Part shown: piece after piece, positions 19,659-31,499 of the stretch
Position numbering within the stretch: the stretch's first letter is position 1
Layout: the number at the start of each line of letters is the position of its first letter
Assembly (NCBI GenBank): GCA_022036555.1
Contig: CM039120.1
Coordinates: forward strand, 22,844,227-22,908,226
DNA length: 64,000 nucleotides
Source: Microstegium vimineum
Taxonomy: Eukaryota > Streptophyta > Magnoliopsida > Poales > Poaceae
Direction of reading: 5' to 3'
Program-made: the position numbers and the translations under genes
The notes under the pieces: model-generated
The model's input: the letters and a program-made list of their open reading frames with translations, nothing else
What the model was told of the DNA's origin: nothing
Database searches by the model: none

Positions 19659-19758
19659 NNNNNNNNNNNNNNNNNNNNNNNNNNNNNNNNNNNNNNNNNN
19701 NNNNNNNNNNNNNNNNNNNNNNNNNNNNNNNNNNNNNNNNNNNNNNNNNNNNNNNNNN
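19659..19758. other. Assembly gap of 100 Ns
   Basis: Exactly 100 N, the usual placeholder for a gap of unknown size. Sequence style and quality differ on the two sides, so adjacency of G and B1 is not proven. Confidence 0.99.
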
Positions 19759-19764
19759 ACACGC

Positions 19765-20690
19765 AGATGCGTCCCGGGGAAGAAAACATACATTCGGTCC
19801 ATCTTGAGCTAGGTGTCTTCCCGAGAGCCGCAGTTGGGATGGCTAGCCAATGCAAAAGGGCGGGCAAACACGGGAGTAGGCTTTGCTATAGGGGGGAAAG
19901 GGGCGATAGATGTTTGGTAAGATCGGTGAGTACAGTGGTTTGAGAGAGAGTGAGAAACCCACCAAAACCCCCAAGATTCCCAAAGATAACTCCACCTAAC
20001 CCTACCAACCCTTGAGTTTCCTATGAGAGATGGTGTGTTTGAAGATAAACCAAAACCACTCCATAGAAGCAAGTGTGGTTTGGGCCAAAACCAAACCATC
20101 TTCGCAACCCACTTGACACAATGCCGAAAATATCTAGTTGATCCCTTCCTAAAAAAAAACTAGAGCCACCCAACCCCAACAGAGAGTGCTTACAAGAGTG
20201 CGGTGAGGTACCATTGTGAGTATTGTGAGCGGGATGGGCACTTGGCTGAGTTTTGCTTAGGAGGAAGAGAGATGATCGGAGGCCCTTTTTGAGTTGAACA
20301 ACTGAGACTGTACCACCCACCAGTTGGGGTGCGTGGATAAAAGTTCAGAGGCACACTTCTAGGCCTAGAGGTACAATGCCTCAAGGTGCTAGGCCTCACG
20401 AGGCGAGCCCACATGGTGGTCATGCTCGGCGGGAAACCGGTCGTGACCCATATGATACAGGCCTCGTGGTGGTGGCTTCACTCCTCCCTTCGCTAGCGGA
20501 CCACTTTTTCCCCTATCATGGTGATCGCTTCCCCCATGGGACAGGGATGTTTGGTTTTTCTCCTAACCATTCGTTGGGCACGTGGGACAACATGGTATCC
20601 TTCCAGTTTACTAACACTGTGTTGGTCCATTTGCTCACCCTATGTATTTTTATTGATGTAGGAAGGGGGATGGAGGAGAAATTGGCTTGT
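19765..20690 (+). pseudogene. gag: gag C-terminal part with CCHC knuckle (element B1)
   Basis: Nucleocapsid end of a copia Gag. The knuckle CEYCERDGHLAEFC is readable in frame 1 at 20215-20256. Downstream is an Arg/Pro/Gly-rich segment (20330-20460) containing RGTMPQGARP, then SLADHFFPYHG. Reading frames change several times. The equivalent region of B2 begins near 52140, with the same words in the same order. Upstream Gag is missing because of the gap. Confidence 0.7.
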
Positions 20691-21931
20691 GGATTCCAGA
20701 TGCTTTCCCCCATATGACCGGAAGTGCCAAATGGTTCTCCAGCCTCGACCCCGTGCGCCAAACGAGTACATCAATTTCGGGACAAGAGTAAAGTAAGGTT
20801 GTCTCGGGGGTCCATCGAGTCAATTCGTCTTTGTCCTCAAGGATGTTGCTTTGGTTGCGAATTTGCATTTTAACCTTCTCTCGGTTTCGCAACTCCTTGA
20901 ATACGGTTTGATGTGAGCTTTAAGCCAAACTTGTTTTGGGATTTTGAACTCTCGTGGTGATTTGTTTGCCGGATTTTGCCCTTGGGGAAAGGTTTTTCAT
21001 GCGGATTTTTTATCTCTTCCGGACCTTCTTGTTGTCTTTTGTCGGTTCTTCCTCCGAGATTTGGAAGTGGCATAGGAGATTGGGACATTTGAGTTTTGAC
21101 TTGCTTGCAATGCTTAGCTCATGGACCTTACCCAAGGATTGCCAAAGCTAAAGTTCGAGAAGGTTTGGTTTGCCATCCTTGCAGACAGGGCAAGTGGTGC
21201 CGCTTCCCATCCTTCTGTGACTGACATCATGAACACTCGACCGGGAGCTCTTACACATGGACATAGTTGGTCCAGTTTGGGGTCAGGTCAGAGGGAGGGA
21301 AAGTGGTATTTTGTTGTAGTTGTTGATGAATACTTGAGGTAACTCTTGGGTGTTCTTTTTGGAGAGTAAGGATGAGGCTTTTCCACTTGTTCGAGATCTG
21401 ATTTTGAGATTGCAGAATGAGCTACCTAAGAATGCCATGAGAGTATCCGCTGGACAATGGCACAGAATTCAAGAATGCTCACTTTGAAACTCTTTGCTCT
21501 TCTTTTGGTCTCGATCACCAATTTTCCTCACCTCACACTCCCCAGCAGAATGGTATTGTTGAGCGCAAGAATCGGCCCTTGTTGAGATGGCTAGGACGAT
21601 GCTCGATGAGCATAGGACTCCCAGGCGGTATTGGGCCGAGCACTCAGTTCTGTTTGCTTGTTTCCAATCGCATTTTTCTCCCAGCTTTCAAGAAGAAGAC
21701 TTCTTATGAGTTGAAATTTGGGAGACCACCCAAGGTAAGTACCTACGGGTGTTTGGGTGCAAGTGTTTCATCCTCAAAAACGACGGTACGTTGGATAAAT
21801 TTGAATCACGGTCTTCTAACAGTATTTTCTTGGTTATTCTACTCACTCACGTGCTTATCGTGCACTTAACCTTGAGACTACCGAGTGATGGAGACTTGTG
21901 AGATTACCTTCGATGAGATATGCCATGTGTT
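20691..21931 (+). pseudogene. pol: pol: protease and integrase (element B1)
   Basis: The protease region begins WLVDSRCFPHMTG at about 20683; the active site reads D-S-R (20692-20700) instead of D-S-G, a single G-to-A change if not an error. VALVANLHFNLLSVSQLLE, a typical copia block, follows around 20845. The integrase zinc region includes KWHRRLGHLSFDLL (21066). The acidic triad is traceable: Asp codon 21260 after HM, Asp 21453 in DNGTEF and Glu 21561 in QNGIVERKN, the last two 36 codons apart. Several frameshifts break the frame. Element C is inserted just after the segment ending CEITFDE. Confidence 0.78.
21927..21931 (+). other. Left target-site duplication of element C
   Basis: GTGTT before the LTR start pairs with GTTTT at 29495-29499 after the 3' LTR. 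Four of five bases match, and the unoccupied site in B2 reads GTTTT at 54409-54413. Confidence 0.6.
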
Positions 21932-23190
21932 TGTTGGGAAAATTTTTCCTAGAGCTAATCATGTAGATGTTATATTCCGATTGTATCCATGATTAATAAA
22001 GTGTTCTTTGAATATCCATTATAGACAACTAGTATTGATTGCAATTATGTGAATTGTTTGTGGAACTCAATTACTTGAATGGTTATTCTAAAAGTTGTCC
22101 CTGGTCGGCATTCTTGTAAGAGCACACTTGAATATTAGACCAGAAAATGAATTAGTTGATGGCTATGTTTCACAAGTATAGCCCAGGGAGATGTCAAACT
22201 AAAAATTTTGGGCACATGTGGACATGTAGGTGGACTGCCCCAAAAAAGAGAAAGTCTTATTATGTCATTTTTACGTTATGTCCTTAGACCTGAGATTTTT
22301 GGTATGTATTTAAGATGTAAAAACGATCTACTTAGAAAACCATCAAACGCTACTCCGTAATTGGGTAGAAAAAAAAGGGGTGGTCCTTGGGTGGCGGGAA
22401 AAAAAGCTAGGAGAATAGACAATCAAGAGGGAATTTCCCCTCTCTTCGGAGGGGAAAATATACGGGATCACTATGTGATTGGATAAAAAAAGCATGGCCG
22501 TGTTGGGTTAAGTGTTAAACGAGTTGAACCATATATCGAGTGGGCGAAGGGAAAAATAACTTGTACATGGTCTTGTGGTTTTTCTGATTGATCATAGCGT
22601 AGATAGGAGTTGACACCCCTTGTTTAGAGGCCGCTATCAACTATTGGTGATTTAAGGGAGTATTTGGGGGCCATGTTATGTAGCGTGACCCCCCATAGGG
22701 TCGCACGTTAAGGGGGAAGCCTAATTGGGGTTTGGGGCCCCGAAAAAAGATGGGTTTTTAGGGTTATAATGGGCCTCCCCCGGGTGGGAGCTGTGGAAAG
22801 CCTATATAAAGAAAGGGGGTGGGAAACGGGGCAAATTGATCCAGGGCCTTTTGGCAGCGCCGGGGCCCCCCCCGTTTCGTCCCTTTTTTTGCCCCTCGCG
22901 GCCCTAGAAGCCCCGGGGGCCCGCAACGCTTCCTCCCTGCTTTTGGGGGGTTTCCTCGGGGGGTTTGCTGCATCTGGTGCAAAAGGGAGAACAGCGGGAA
23001 GGGGCGTTGAGACGGACAAACCACGCAACTCATTCCAGCTGCGACGCGCAGGGACTACTCAAGTCATCTTCCGCTGCCCCTGCGCGTTTTAGTGGTAATC
23101 CCGAAACCTATGACTAGCAGTAGACCCTTGGTTTATGAGGTGAAAAGTTTTTTTTCCCCCGGTTTAGGTAGAAACCCTCGTATTCCTTCA
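21932..23190 (+). repeat. Element C 5' LTR
   Basis: From TGTTGGGAAAA to TATTCCTTCA. It matches 28188-29494 in order, for example ATTAATAAAGTGTTCTTT, CGGTCGGCATTCTTGTAA and GCTATGTTTCACAAGTA. Differences are mostly run-length errors and should not be used for dating. Confidence 0.88.
22803..22810 (+). promoter_or_regulatory. TATA box of element C 5' LTR
   Basis: TATATAAA within CCTATATAAAGAAAGG, in the second half of the LTR, the expected promoter position. Confidence 0.6.
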
Positions 23191-23191
23191 G

Positions 23192-23203
23192 TGGTATCGA
23201 GCC
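23192..23203 (+). other. Primer-binding site, element C
   Basis: TGGTATCGAGCC two bases after the LTR end, a common variant of the copia initiator-tRNA-Met primer site. Confidence 0.85.
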
Positions 23204-24430
23204 GTTACTCCCTCGTTTGGGTTTCCCGATACTAGCTTTGGTGTTTATGGGGTTTATGTTGAATCTCGATTTTTGGTTTCTTTGTTTGCTGCGTTTGGTA
23301 TTGCTTCAACCTACTCGTACCGGTGGGAAATTTCCCGCCCCCCGGGGTTAACGATACAAGTAAACCCAGTCAGGGGCGAGTTGGAGATAATTAGTTTGAT
23401 CAAAAGGGAAATCTAGGTCAAAAAACCCGGGCGCTGTAAATGCGCGGGGAAGTAGATGCGATCTATGTAGATGCGTCTATGTAGAGCTGGGACCGCCTTT
23501 TGCTATCGGGCTATAGGGCCTAGAATCGTTCTACCCCTAACTTGTTTTGCGGGGAATTTGGGATGTGGTTGGTATGGCCTATGACATGAAAGCAACACGG
23601 CGGGAAAGCCTTTTATGTGTTGTCTTTTGGTTTGTTTTGGCCTGCGTGCCATCTTGGGGATCTTGGGGACAAGGTAATTAGTATAGCTTGGGGTTTTAAG
23701 ATAGTTCTTGGAGGATTATCACAAAAAAGGATGTCACACGTGGATCGGGAGATGAAAAATCACCCATAAAGGGAAAGTTTGATGGAGATGGAGATCCCCA
23801 ATTTTTTAAAAGGGCCCCCCCAAAAGTCACTATGTGGGGAATGGGATTCTATTTTTTTACTTTTGTTTTTCGCTTTAGGTTTTTTTTTTAAATTTTTTGG
23901 GGAATATGTAGTAAAGTAGAATGACCCCTCAGCAATTTTTTAAGTTGTATGTTTCCCCCAAAACCTTTGGCACTGTCAAATGTCTTTTTTGATTGGGGGG
24001 TTTGGGCCCATAAAAATTGGGGGTGCCACTGATTTTCCTTGACTAGAAGGTTGTTTTGGACACTTACTAGCAAAAGGTTTTTTGGTTTAAATTTGGGAAA
24101 AAAGGGGTTATCCAAAACGGTTAGGGACCTTGAAGCAGGGGGAAAGGTTTGAGCGTTAGTAGAGATGCTCCCCAACAAAAAGATTCATTGTGATATGATT
24201 AGCAAAGGGGTTGTTACCGATCTACCTGTCCCCTAGCGGGATGCTAAAGCTCACTATTTGACTTTTTAAAGTTGTGGGTCTTAAAACACTAAGTACCAAT
24301 TGAGGGTTTTTGATTTTAGGGGGGAAGTTGTTTTTTTTTTTGTTTAAAAACTTACCCCTTCATGGATACATTGCTTAGTATTTTGCATACTTTTTTTTTG
24401 TAGATGGTCCCGGGAATCGGGCCTTTTTAA
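23204..24430 (+). other. 5' untranslated region of element C
   Basis: About 1.2 kb between PBS and recognisable gag. No clear coding sequence. Base quality worsens along this stretch, with long T, G and A runs. Confidence 0.5.
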
Positions 24431-25215
24431 ATTTGCGTTCAATTCTTGAGAAAGATGAGTTGAAGGGAACAAATTTTGCGGATTGGATCCGCACCCTGAG
24501 AATTGTTCCCGGGCTGAGAAAAGGAAAGATTTTAGCCCCCCCAAATTACCAGATGGCCTGATGTTTAAGCGCCTAGGCGGGAAAAACCCCGCTTCCGAAA
24601 GCATGTGAGCTGATCTTGAAGTGGGTTGCCTCATGCTTGCTTTTTAGGGAAACCTAAATCAAAGTTGCAGTTCGACAACAACATTCGGGAAACGATTTGT
24701 CGTGGCGCTTGAAGATATTTTCCCAAAATCAAGCGCAAAAGAAAGGTTCAATGTCTCTAAGGCGTTCCCGGAAAACCCAAGCTGGTGAGGGCGCCCCTGT
24801 AGGGCCAATGTAACCCAAGAGGGTTTGGGTTTAAACCCTCAGGGGTTTGGGAGAAAGCTAGGCTTGGGAATTGGCCAAAAAGTTGGCAACTGATTTCATT
24901 CTTGCGTTTCTTCCCCCCAGTTATGGAAATTCATATGAAAAACCATATGCATGGGGCGGGGGAAGGGTTAAAAGGGAATTTAAAGTGGCATGCTTTAAAA
25001 CAGCAGAAGCTGATATCAAGAAGAGCGGGCAGAAAAGGCCATGTGATGGGGGTTTTCCAAAAAAAAACCCAAATTTTAAAAAGGGGGCTGGGGGGAAAGA
25101 AGAAGGCGAAGGCCTAAAGATGAGTTTCTAAGCCAAAACCCTCCCCCTGCCAATGGACCAGTGCTAAAGCAATATCCCTTTCATTGTGGGGGGGAAAGGG
25201 TCACTGGTTGGGAAA
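24431..25215 (+). pseudogene. gag: gag remnant (element C)
   Basis: Fragments typical of a copia Gag: GTNFADWIRTLRIV near 24468, ERFNVSKA near 24746, LATDFILAFLPPSYG near 24882, TAEADIKKS near 25004 and a Lys/Gly-rich run. A degraded CCHC knuckle (HC, then GKGHW) lies near 25175-25215. Frames change repeatedly because of inserted or lost bases in homopolymers. Confidence 0.7.
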
Positions 25216-26460
25216 CTAACCCTGTATTTGGGGTTTCCTTAGGGGAAGGATGGCGGAAAGTAAAGGTACTCCCGCTGCCTGTACACTTGCTTTTTATTTT
25301 TACGGGAAAATTTTTCTGGGTGATTTTTTACTTTAACTTTTGGGTATTTGTTTTAACCGGATGGGTTTTGTCATATTTGCAAACGTGCGGGGAAAATGGT
25401 AAAAAATTTAAAAAAGCGGTGAGAAGGGGCAAAAGTTTTTTTTCCGGGGTTTTGGGGAAAACAATGAAAGATTTTGCTGCGTTGAGCGTTGGGACGATGC
25501 AATTTTCACCCCCCGTCAGGATTTATCGGGAAAATGGAAAAATTTGTTATTTCGTTCCTAGTTTAATTTTAAAAACATTTTTGTCACCTTTCATGCTTGA
25601 TGAAGGATGGGTTTTTAAATTTTCGAGTAAAGACAATGGGTTTTTGTGATCTCAAGAAAAGGGCATGTTTTTGGCTTTTGCATCCATTTGTGAAAGGATT
25701 GGGTTTTTTTTAAATCTTGATTTATAACCTATCTGTAAAAAGTTTTAAAGCTAAAAGGCCCCCGGTTAATGAGTTAAGTTTACATATATGGGGCATTTTT
25801 TGTTTGGGGGCATATAAGTGGAAATCAATGAAGAGGCTCCATGATGATGGTTTTTCTTGCTCGTTTTTATTTTTTAATATTCGAGGGCATTTTGGGCTTG
25901 CCCCCTAGGGAAAAGACCAAGGGGCCCTTTTAAAGGTTTCTAAAAGGGCGTCTGACTTTTTGGAACCGTACCCCTAAATGAGTATGTGGACCCAAAGAGC
26001 CGACAGCTGAGGTGGGGTTTTTAATACTTCATATCTTTTTTCTGTTTACTTTAGTAGTTTGGATATGTCTACCTAATGAAGCATAAGGGGCTGAAATATT
26101 TGAAAAGTTCAAAAAATTTTAGAATGAAAATAGAGAATTAACGTGGCAAAAAAAATTTTAAAGCCCTTCGATCTTTATGAGGAGGCGAATATTTTAGCCA
26201 TGGGTTTAGCCCCCTTTTATCTTAAAAAGTTGGGGGAATTTTTCCACAGCTTACCCCCCGGAAGCCTCAGAGAAAGGGGTGTCCGAGCGACGTAATCGGC
26301 TTTGTTGGACATGGTTCGGGGCTATGTTTAGCCCCGTCAGACCCACCCCTTCATTTTTTTGGATTTCGCTCTTGGGAAAAAAACCGTTTCAATTGAAAAA
26401 GGGTACCGTCTAAGTCCGTAGTTAAGGGCACCCTATGAGATATGGACTGGGAAGAGTCCC
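25216..26460 (+). pseudogene. pol: Protease/integrase remnant (element C)
   Basis: TGWVLSYLQTCG near 25355 aligns by position with the copia protease active site, which is not intact as read. AALSVGTMQF and YFVPSL blocks follow. Integrase core fragments are seen as a YVYLMKHK-like stretch near 26065-26090 and GVSERRN near 26279. Catalytic residues cannot be assigned reliably. Confidence 0.55.
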
Positions 26461-26959
26461 GTTTTTTTTTTAAAAAAAATTTTGGGGGTTTTGAAGTTTA
26501 TGTCAAAGATTATGTTTAAATAAAATTCACCCAAATGGACAAATGCTTTTTTTGTTTGGGGTATCCCAAAAAAAACTTTAGGGTATTACTTTTAAAAACC
26601 GATCAGGGGGGGCAAAGTGTTTAATTTCTCGGAAGGTGTTTTCTTAGAGAAAGGGGTTTCTCAATTTAAAAAGAAAAGTGTTGAGAAGGTGTATCTTGAA
26701 GAAATTCAAGATGAGCCAAATAGGAGATAACTCCCGAGTGATGCTAATGTAGAGAACAAGTTTGAAAATACTTTGGGCAAGAGAAACACCACCCCAACCA
26801 CGAAGGTCAGGGAAGGGAATTTTGTGAGGGAGTGGGGGGAAAGGGGTTTTTCGGGTTTGACGATGAAACCTGCAACGTACGCGGAAAGCAATGTGGACCC
26901 AGGGTTCGACAAAAGGGGAAAATTTCCATGAGATCGAGATAGATTCCATGGGGGAAAAA

Positions 26960-28020
26960 ATCAAGTTTGGAACTTGGGTTTACCCCCCTGATGGGGTTAA
27001 AAACCCATTGAGTGCAAATGGGTCTATAAAAAGAAAAAGGATATGGATGGAAACGTTCACGTTTTATAAAGCTCGATTGTTGCAAAGGGTTTTTTGGCAA
27101 GTTCAAAAGGGTTGACTACGACGAGACATTTTTCGCCGGTAGCGATGCTTTTTTTTTTCCGGGGTCATTCTAGCAATTGTGCTTATTTCGATTATGGATT
27201 TGGGAAAATGGGTTTTAAAAAAGCTTTCTAAAGGAAATTTGGAAGAGGACGTGTATATGATACAGCCCGAAAAGGGTTTTTTTGATCCTGAAAATGCTGG
27301 GAAAAAATTTGCAAGCTACAAAAAAACCCTTTATGGTTAAAAGCAAGCATTTGGGTTGGAATATTCGTTTTTTGAAATGATCAAAGGGGTTTGGTTTTTT
27401 CGTCAGAAGGAAAAAAGAAAAATTTTTGGTTTTCAAGAGGAAAGTGGGGACCTGTTGTATTTCTAATCTTGTATGTGGTTTACCCTACTATTGATTTGGG
27501 ATTTTTATTCCAAATTTGGGAAAACTGTAAAGGGTTCACTTTAATTTAGGGAAGCAACATTTAATTTTTGGGGAAAAAATCTTTAGAGATAAAATCAAAG
27601 AGGGGTTATGGATTATTTTCAGTGACATTTCATTGACCCAAAGGGGTTGAAACGGTTTTTAAAATTGGGGAAAAATCCCCAAAAAAGGGTTTTTGCCAAA
27701 GTCACATTTGGGTTTTTTTTTCAGCGGAAAAAAGTGTCCTTCGACAGCTGATGAGCGGGGGAAAAGAAATGAGTAAGGTTCCATACGCTTCGGCAGTTGG
27801 TTCCATATGTACACCAGTTTTGTTTCTCGCCCCAGATGTTTTCATATGCTCTAAGTGGTTTCGAGAAGGGGGGGACCAAGCCAATCAGGTGAGAGTCATG
27901 GAAAGCCTTTTTAAAAAAATTCTTAAGTTTTTGGAAGGACTAAGGGTGTGTTCCTTTAAACTTTGGAGGTTTAAAGAGGGGGTCGTTGTTAAAAGGTTAC
28001 ACCGTGCTAGCTTCCAAACT
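26960..28020 (+). pseudogene. pol: Reverse transcriptase and partial RNase H (element C)
   Basis: RT blocks in order: YPPDGVKNP (26980), a KRKKDMDGN-like run, YKARLL (27066), VDYDETF (27114), YGLKQA-like text (27330) and the catalytic region near 27472-27484, read as LYVV and presumably YVDD altered by errors. SKVPYASAVGSI (27771) and TRASFQT-like text (28000) mark the start of RNase H. Shortly after, at about 28021, the text passes to sequence close to the element's 3' end. The RNase H core seems to be missing. Confidence 0.7.
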
Positions 28021-28176
28021 GGCTGATGTTCACAGTCTCAAGATTTAGATCAAAATGTGCCCAAAAAACATACGGATTTGAATGTTGGGAGAAACCTTTG
28101 GGCAAAGGCCTTCCCCGCCCAACCCGAGGCGCAATTTTAGGTCTATGGGGGTTAGACTCTAGGGGATTAATCTAGT

Positions 28177-28187
28177 GCAGGGGAGAC
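28177..28187 (+). other. Polypurine tract, element C
   Basis: GCAGGGGAGAC directly before TGTTGGG of the 3' LTR. Confidence 0.75.
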
Positions 28188-29494
28188 TGTTGGGGGAAAA
28201 TGCCCTAGAGTAATTTATGTAGTGATTATATTCGATTAATAAAGTGTTCTTTTAATATCCATTATTTGGGAAAAAGTATTGATTGACAAATTTTTTTTGT
28301 GAATTGTTTTGTGGGAAAATCAATTACTTTTAAGGTTATTCTAAAAAAGGTTTTTTCCCCGGTCGGCATTCTTGTAAAAGCACCCTTTTAATATTAGGGC
28401 CAGCACATGTATTAGTTGAGGCTATGTTTCACAAGTAAAAGCCCCCGGGGGATTGGGCAAATAATAAAGTGGGCAAAAATGTGAGGGGCCTGTAGGGTTT
28501 GGGCTGAAACCCCAAAAAGAGAAAATCTTATTCATGTCTGTACGTTTTTGTCCCTTTGACCTTTAGATTTTTGGTATGTACTCAAGATGTGAAAAGAATT
28601 TTTCTTAGAGGGCCAAACAAAAAGCTACTCCGGGAATTGGGTAGTTTTAAAAGGGGGTCTTTGGGGGGGGTCGGGAAACATGCTAAAGAGACATTGACAA
28701 TTTTAAAATGGAAAAATTTTCCCTCTCTTCATGGGAGAGATTTCCTGGATCACTCATTTTGATTGGATCAACAAATGCCTTTGGGCCTTTTCTTGGGTTT
28801 AATGTTAAACCCCCAGTTGAACCAAAATATCGAGTGGCGAAGGGAAAAAACTTGTTTCCCTGGTCATAGTGGTTGTTTTTGTTTTGATCATAGCGTTTTG
28901 CCCCCGGGTTGACACGCCTTGCTAGAGGCCGCCATTCCAAAAATAAATTTTTGGGAGTAAAAAGTACTTGGGCCATGTTTTATGTATGCGGGGAGCCAAG
29001 GGTCGCACGCTTAAGGGGCTGGAAGCCTAATTCGGGTTGGACCCGAAATTTGAAATAGGTTTTTGGGTTACTTTAAAGGGGGGTCCACCCTGGGAGTCGT
29101 CGGATGCCTAATAAGCAAGGGGGGGCGCGGGGCAATTTATCCACGCCCTTTTTGGGGCCCCCCGTGCCTTTCCCCCCGGGTCGTGCCCCTTTTTCTCTTT
29201 TGGGGGGAACCCAGCAGTCCCGGGGGCGCAACGATTCCTCCCTGCACGTGTGGGATTTCGGAAAGGGGTGCTTAGAGGGGCAAGGAAAGAACCGCGCGAA
29301 GGGGAGTTGAGGGCGGAAAGACCACGCAAAGGCACTGCCTTTTGCGACGGGACAAATAATCAAGTCGTTTTTCCGCTGCACCTGCGCGGGTTTGTGGTAA
29401 ACCCCTAACCTAGGGTAGCAGTAGATCCTGGTTTTTTGAGGTCGGAAAAAATTTTGTTTTTTCCCGGGTTTGGTAGAACCCCCGTATTCCTTTT
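28188..29494 (+). repeat. Element C 3' LTR
   Basis: Matches 21932-23190 from TGTTGGGGG to CGTATTCCTT. The final CA seen in the 5' LTR reads TT here. B1 sequence resumes immediately afterwards. Confidence 0.85.
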
Positions 29495-31109
29495 GTTTTT
29501 TCCCCTGCTTTTGAGCTTGTGGTGTTTGATGAGGTGACACTTTCATCTTTGTGGAGGAGGAGCAGGATTTATGCCCCAAATTTGGGGGGATCCCCAGCCA
29601 ACTCCCCTGGCTTCCCCCGGGCGACCCTGCAACGTCCACTTCGGCTCACGGTCCCGACCGCTACTTCCTTACGGGGGGTCTTTCGAGTAGCTTCCTCAGT
29701 CGGTGCCCTTGCACCGGGGATCCCAGTGCTGTCAAGGGGGGGGGCCACTTGGTCCAGCGGGCTCCCCGCCCATCCAGCAAAACCCCTCCAAGAACATCAT
29801 CGGCGACATTGACCGTGAGTCCCCGGGGTCCAGGCCTATTTTTTCCCTTTTGCTCTTTTTTGTTTTTTGGGGCTTTTTTTTGAGCCCCCGGGGAGTTGGC
29901 ATGCTTTGAGGGGTCCGGATTGGGTTTAATCCCACTGGGATTTAAAAACTTGAACGAAACCCTTTTGGGTCTTAGTTCCTCCACCATAGTTGCCCCCCCC
30001 CAATTTACCAAAGGGTTTTTCAAAAAAAACAAAGTGAAGATGGGGTGGTAGTGCGCAAAAAGTAGGTTGGTACTAAAGGCTTTTGTCAAAGGGAGGGAAT
30101 AGACATGGGGAAAACCCTTTTGCCCCCTTAGCATTTTTAGAAGCCATTAAATCCTTCTACTTTTGGGGCTTTTGGGTTTTAAAACCCTTTCAAAGGGACA
30201 AAAAGTGCTTTTTTAAAAAGACTACTAAGGGGGAAGTTTATTTTAGACAACCTCCGGTTTTAAAAACCCCAAGTTTCCAAACCATTTTTTAAAAACTTCA
30301 AAAACTTTGTTGGTTTGAAACAACCCCAAAGAGCATGGTATGAAAGGTTAAAACTTTTTGCTAGAAAGGGTTTTAAAAGGGGGATGATAGATAAAACTTT
30401 TGTTTCTCCCAAGCAAGGCAAAGACACCTCCTTGTCGAAATAACGTGAGATACATCTTTGGGGGTTCTTCTCATGCTTTTTGTTCCCAAACTTGCAGATC
30501 TTATGAGCGGGAATTTGAGATTACTGGGGGAGAGTTGCCTTTCTTCTCGGGGTTGCAAATTAAGAAAACCCGGGAAGGGACGTTTGTGCACCAAACCTCT
30601 TTCACCCCCATCGGGATTGACTCCCTTGGCCGAGAGGAAGGAGCGGTGGTGGAAAAGGGGAGACCAAAGCATGACGGTCGCTTCGTACTTGACAACGACT
30701 GGGCCCGACATTCAGTTTGTCGTCTCTTGCGTCACGCTTTTTAGGCATCCCCACGGACTTTTGCACAAGACGGTGAAACACATATGATTTTTTAGCTTTA
30801 TCCTGAATTTGGGCTTTGTTCTCCACCTCTTCGTTTTTTGCGCTTTGGGGTTCTTTTGATGCCGACTTTGCTTGCTGTCTTATCGGGAAAACCCCTTTTG
30901 GGGTTGCTAGTTTCCGGGTTTCTTGGTGTTTGGGCTTCTCACAAAAAATATAGCATTTTCAAGTCGACGTGAGAAGCTGATAGTTGCCCGGGCTAGCTAT
31001 TATCACAGTTTCTTTTGGAGATTTCCACTTTTAAAGCTTGGTTTTTTTGTGCTTACTAAGGGGCCTCTGCTTTTTTGATAGCCGATGCAAATTTGTGTGG
31101 TCAAAAATG
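29495..31109 (+). pseudogene. pol: pol: reverse transcriptase and RNase H (element B1)
   Basis: Continuation of B1 after C. The Ser/Pro-rich integrase tail is seen at 29540-29830. RT fragments follow: a KNKVKMG-like run near 30030, QPQRAWYERL near 30324, RKGFKRGMIDKT near 30365 and FSGLQIKK near 30546. TGPDIQFVV (30700) and HKTVKHI (30765) are the bridge to RNase H, and DADFAGC (30858) starts it. The text breaks at about 31109, before the terminal RNase H block that B2 retains (56200-56330). Frames are broken by homopolymer errors. Confidence 0.7.
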
Positions 31110-31295
31110 CGGGGCTCGGACTGGGGGGACCAGGGGCCCGCCGGCGGACTAGCTAGGTGGCTAGTGTTTGGCACCGGGGGATTTTGCGAGAAGACATGGG
31201 GGGTTTTAGCCGAGTTGCCCGAGTCAAGCGGCGGACGAGCGGGTCGAGCAGAGGCTCATGAGACTGGGGAGCCCGACCGTCTTCAGGCAGGGCCC
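31110..31295 (+). repeat. LTR-interior fragment joined to RNase H (element B1)
   Basis: Sequence from GCGGGGCTCGGACT matches the LTR interior of B2 at about 48505-48690 and 58250-58410, including GACTAGCT, GAGAAGACATGG-like and GGACGAGCGGG words. In B2, RNase H and LTR are about 2 kb apart, so B1 carries a deletion. After about 31295 the match ends. Confidence 0.65.
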
Positions 31296-31499
31296 GGGCT
31301 CCTCCCCCCCTTTGGGTCAAGCTAAAATCCCCTAAAAGGGCTTAATATTCCCTTTTTGCCGATACGTTTAGCTTTTTTAAAACAAAAAGCTAGCACAAGG
31401 TGAACACCCCCCAGTATGGGCCCGGTTGGGTCGGGTTTTAAAATTCAAAAACCACTAAAAAAACCCAAATGGGAAGCCAAGGGGAGCAACCATCTTCTA

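Larger units (their letters stand above)
21932..29494 (+). mobile_element. Element C: Ty1/copia element nested in B1
   Basis: Two direct LTRs of about 1.26 and 1.31 kb begin TGTTGGG, with PBS after the first and a PPT before the second. Between them gag, integrase and RT fragments of the Tnt1-like copia type are recognisable through heavy base errors. Flanks rejoin into continuous B sequence, and B2 shows the empty site. Confidence 0.88.
19759..31295 (+). mobile_element. Element B1: Ty1/copia copy, interrupted by C and truncated
   Basis: Collinear with the B2 copy at 52140-56140: gag C-terminus, protease and integrase up to 21931, then element C (21932-29494), then RT and RNase H to about 31109. 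It then jumps directly to LTR-interior sequence (31110-31295). The 5' part is lost at the gap. The paralogue makes the assignment firm despite base errors. Confidence 0.82.

Noticed and set aside
21932..29494. Dating element C from its LTR divergence
   Set aside because: Differences are dominated by run-length errors after the gap, so any age would be meaningless.
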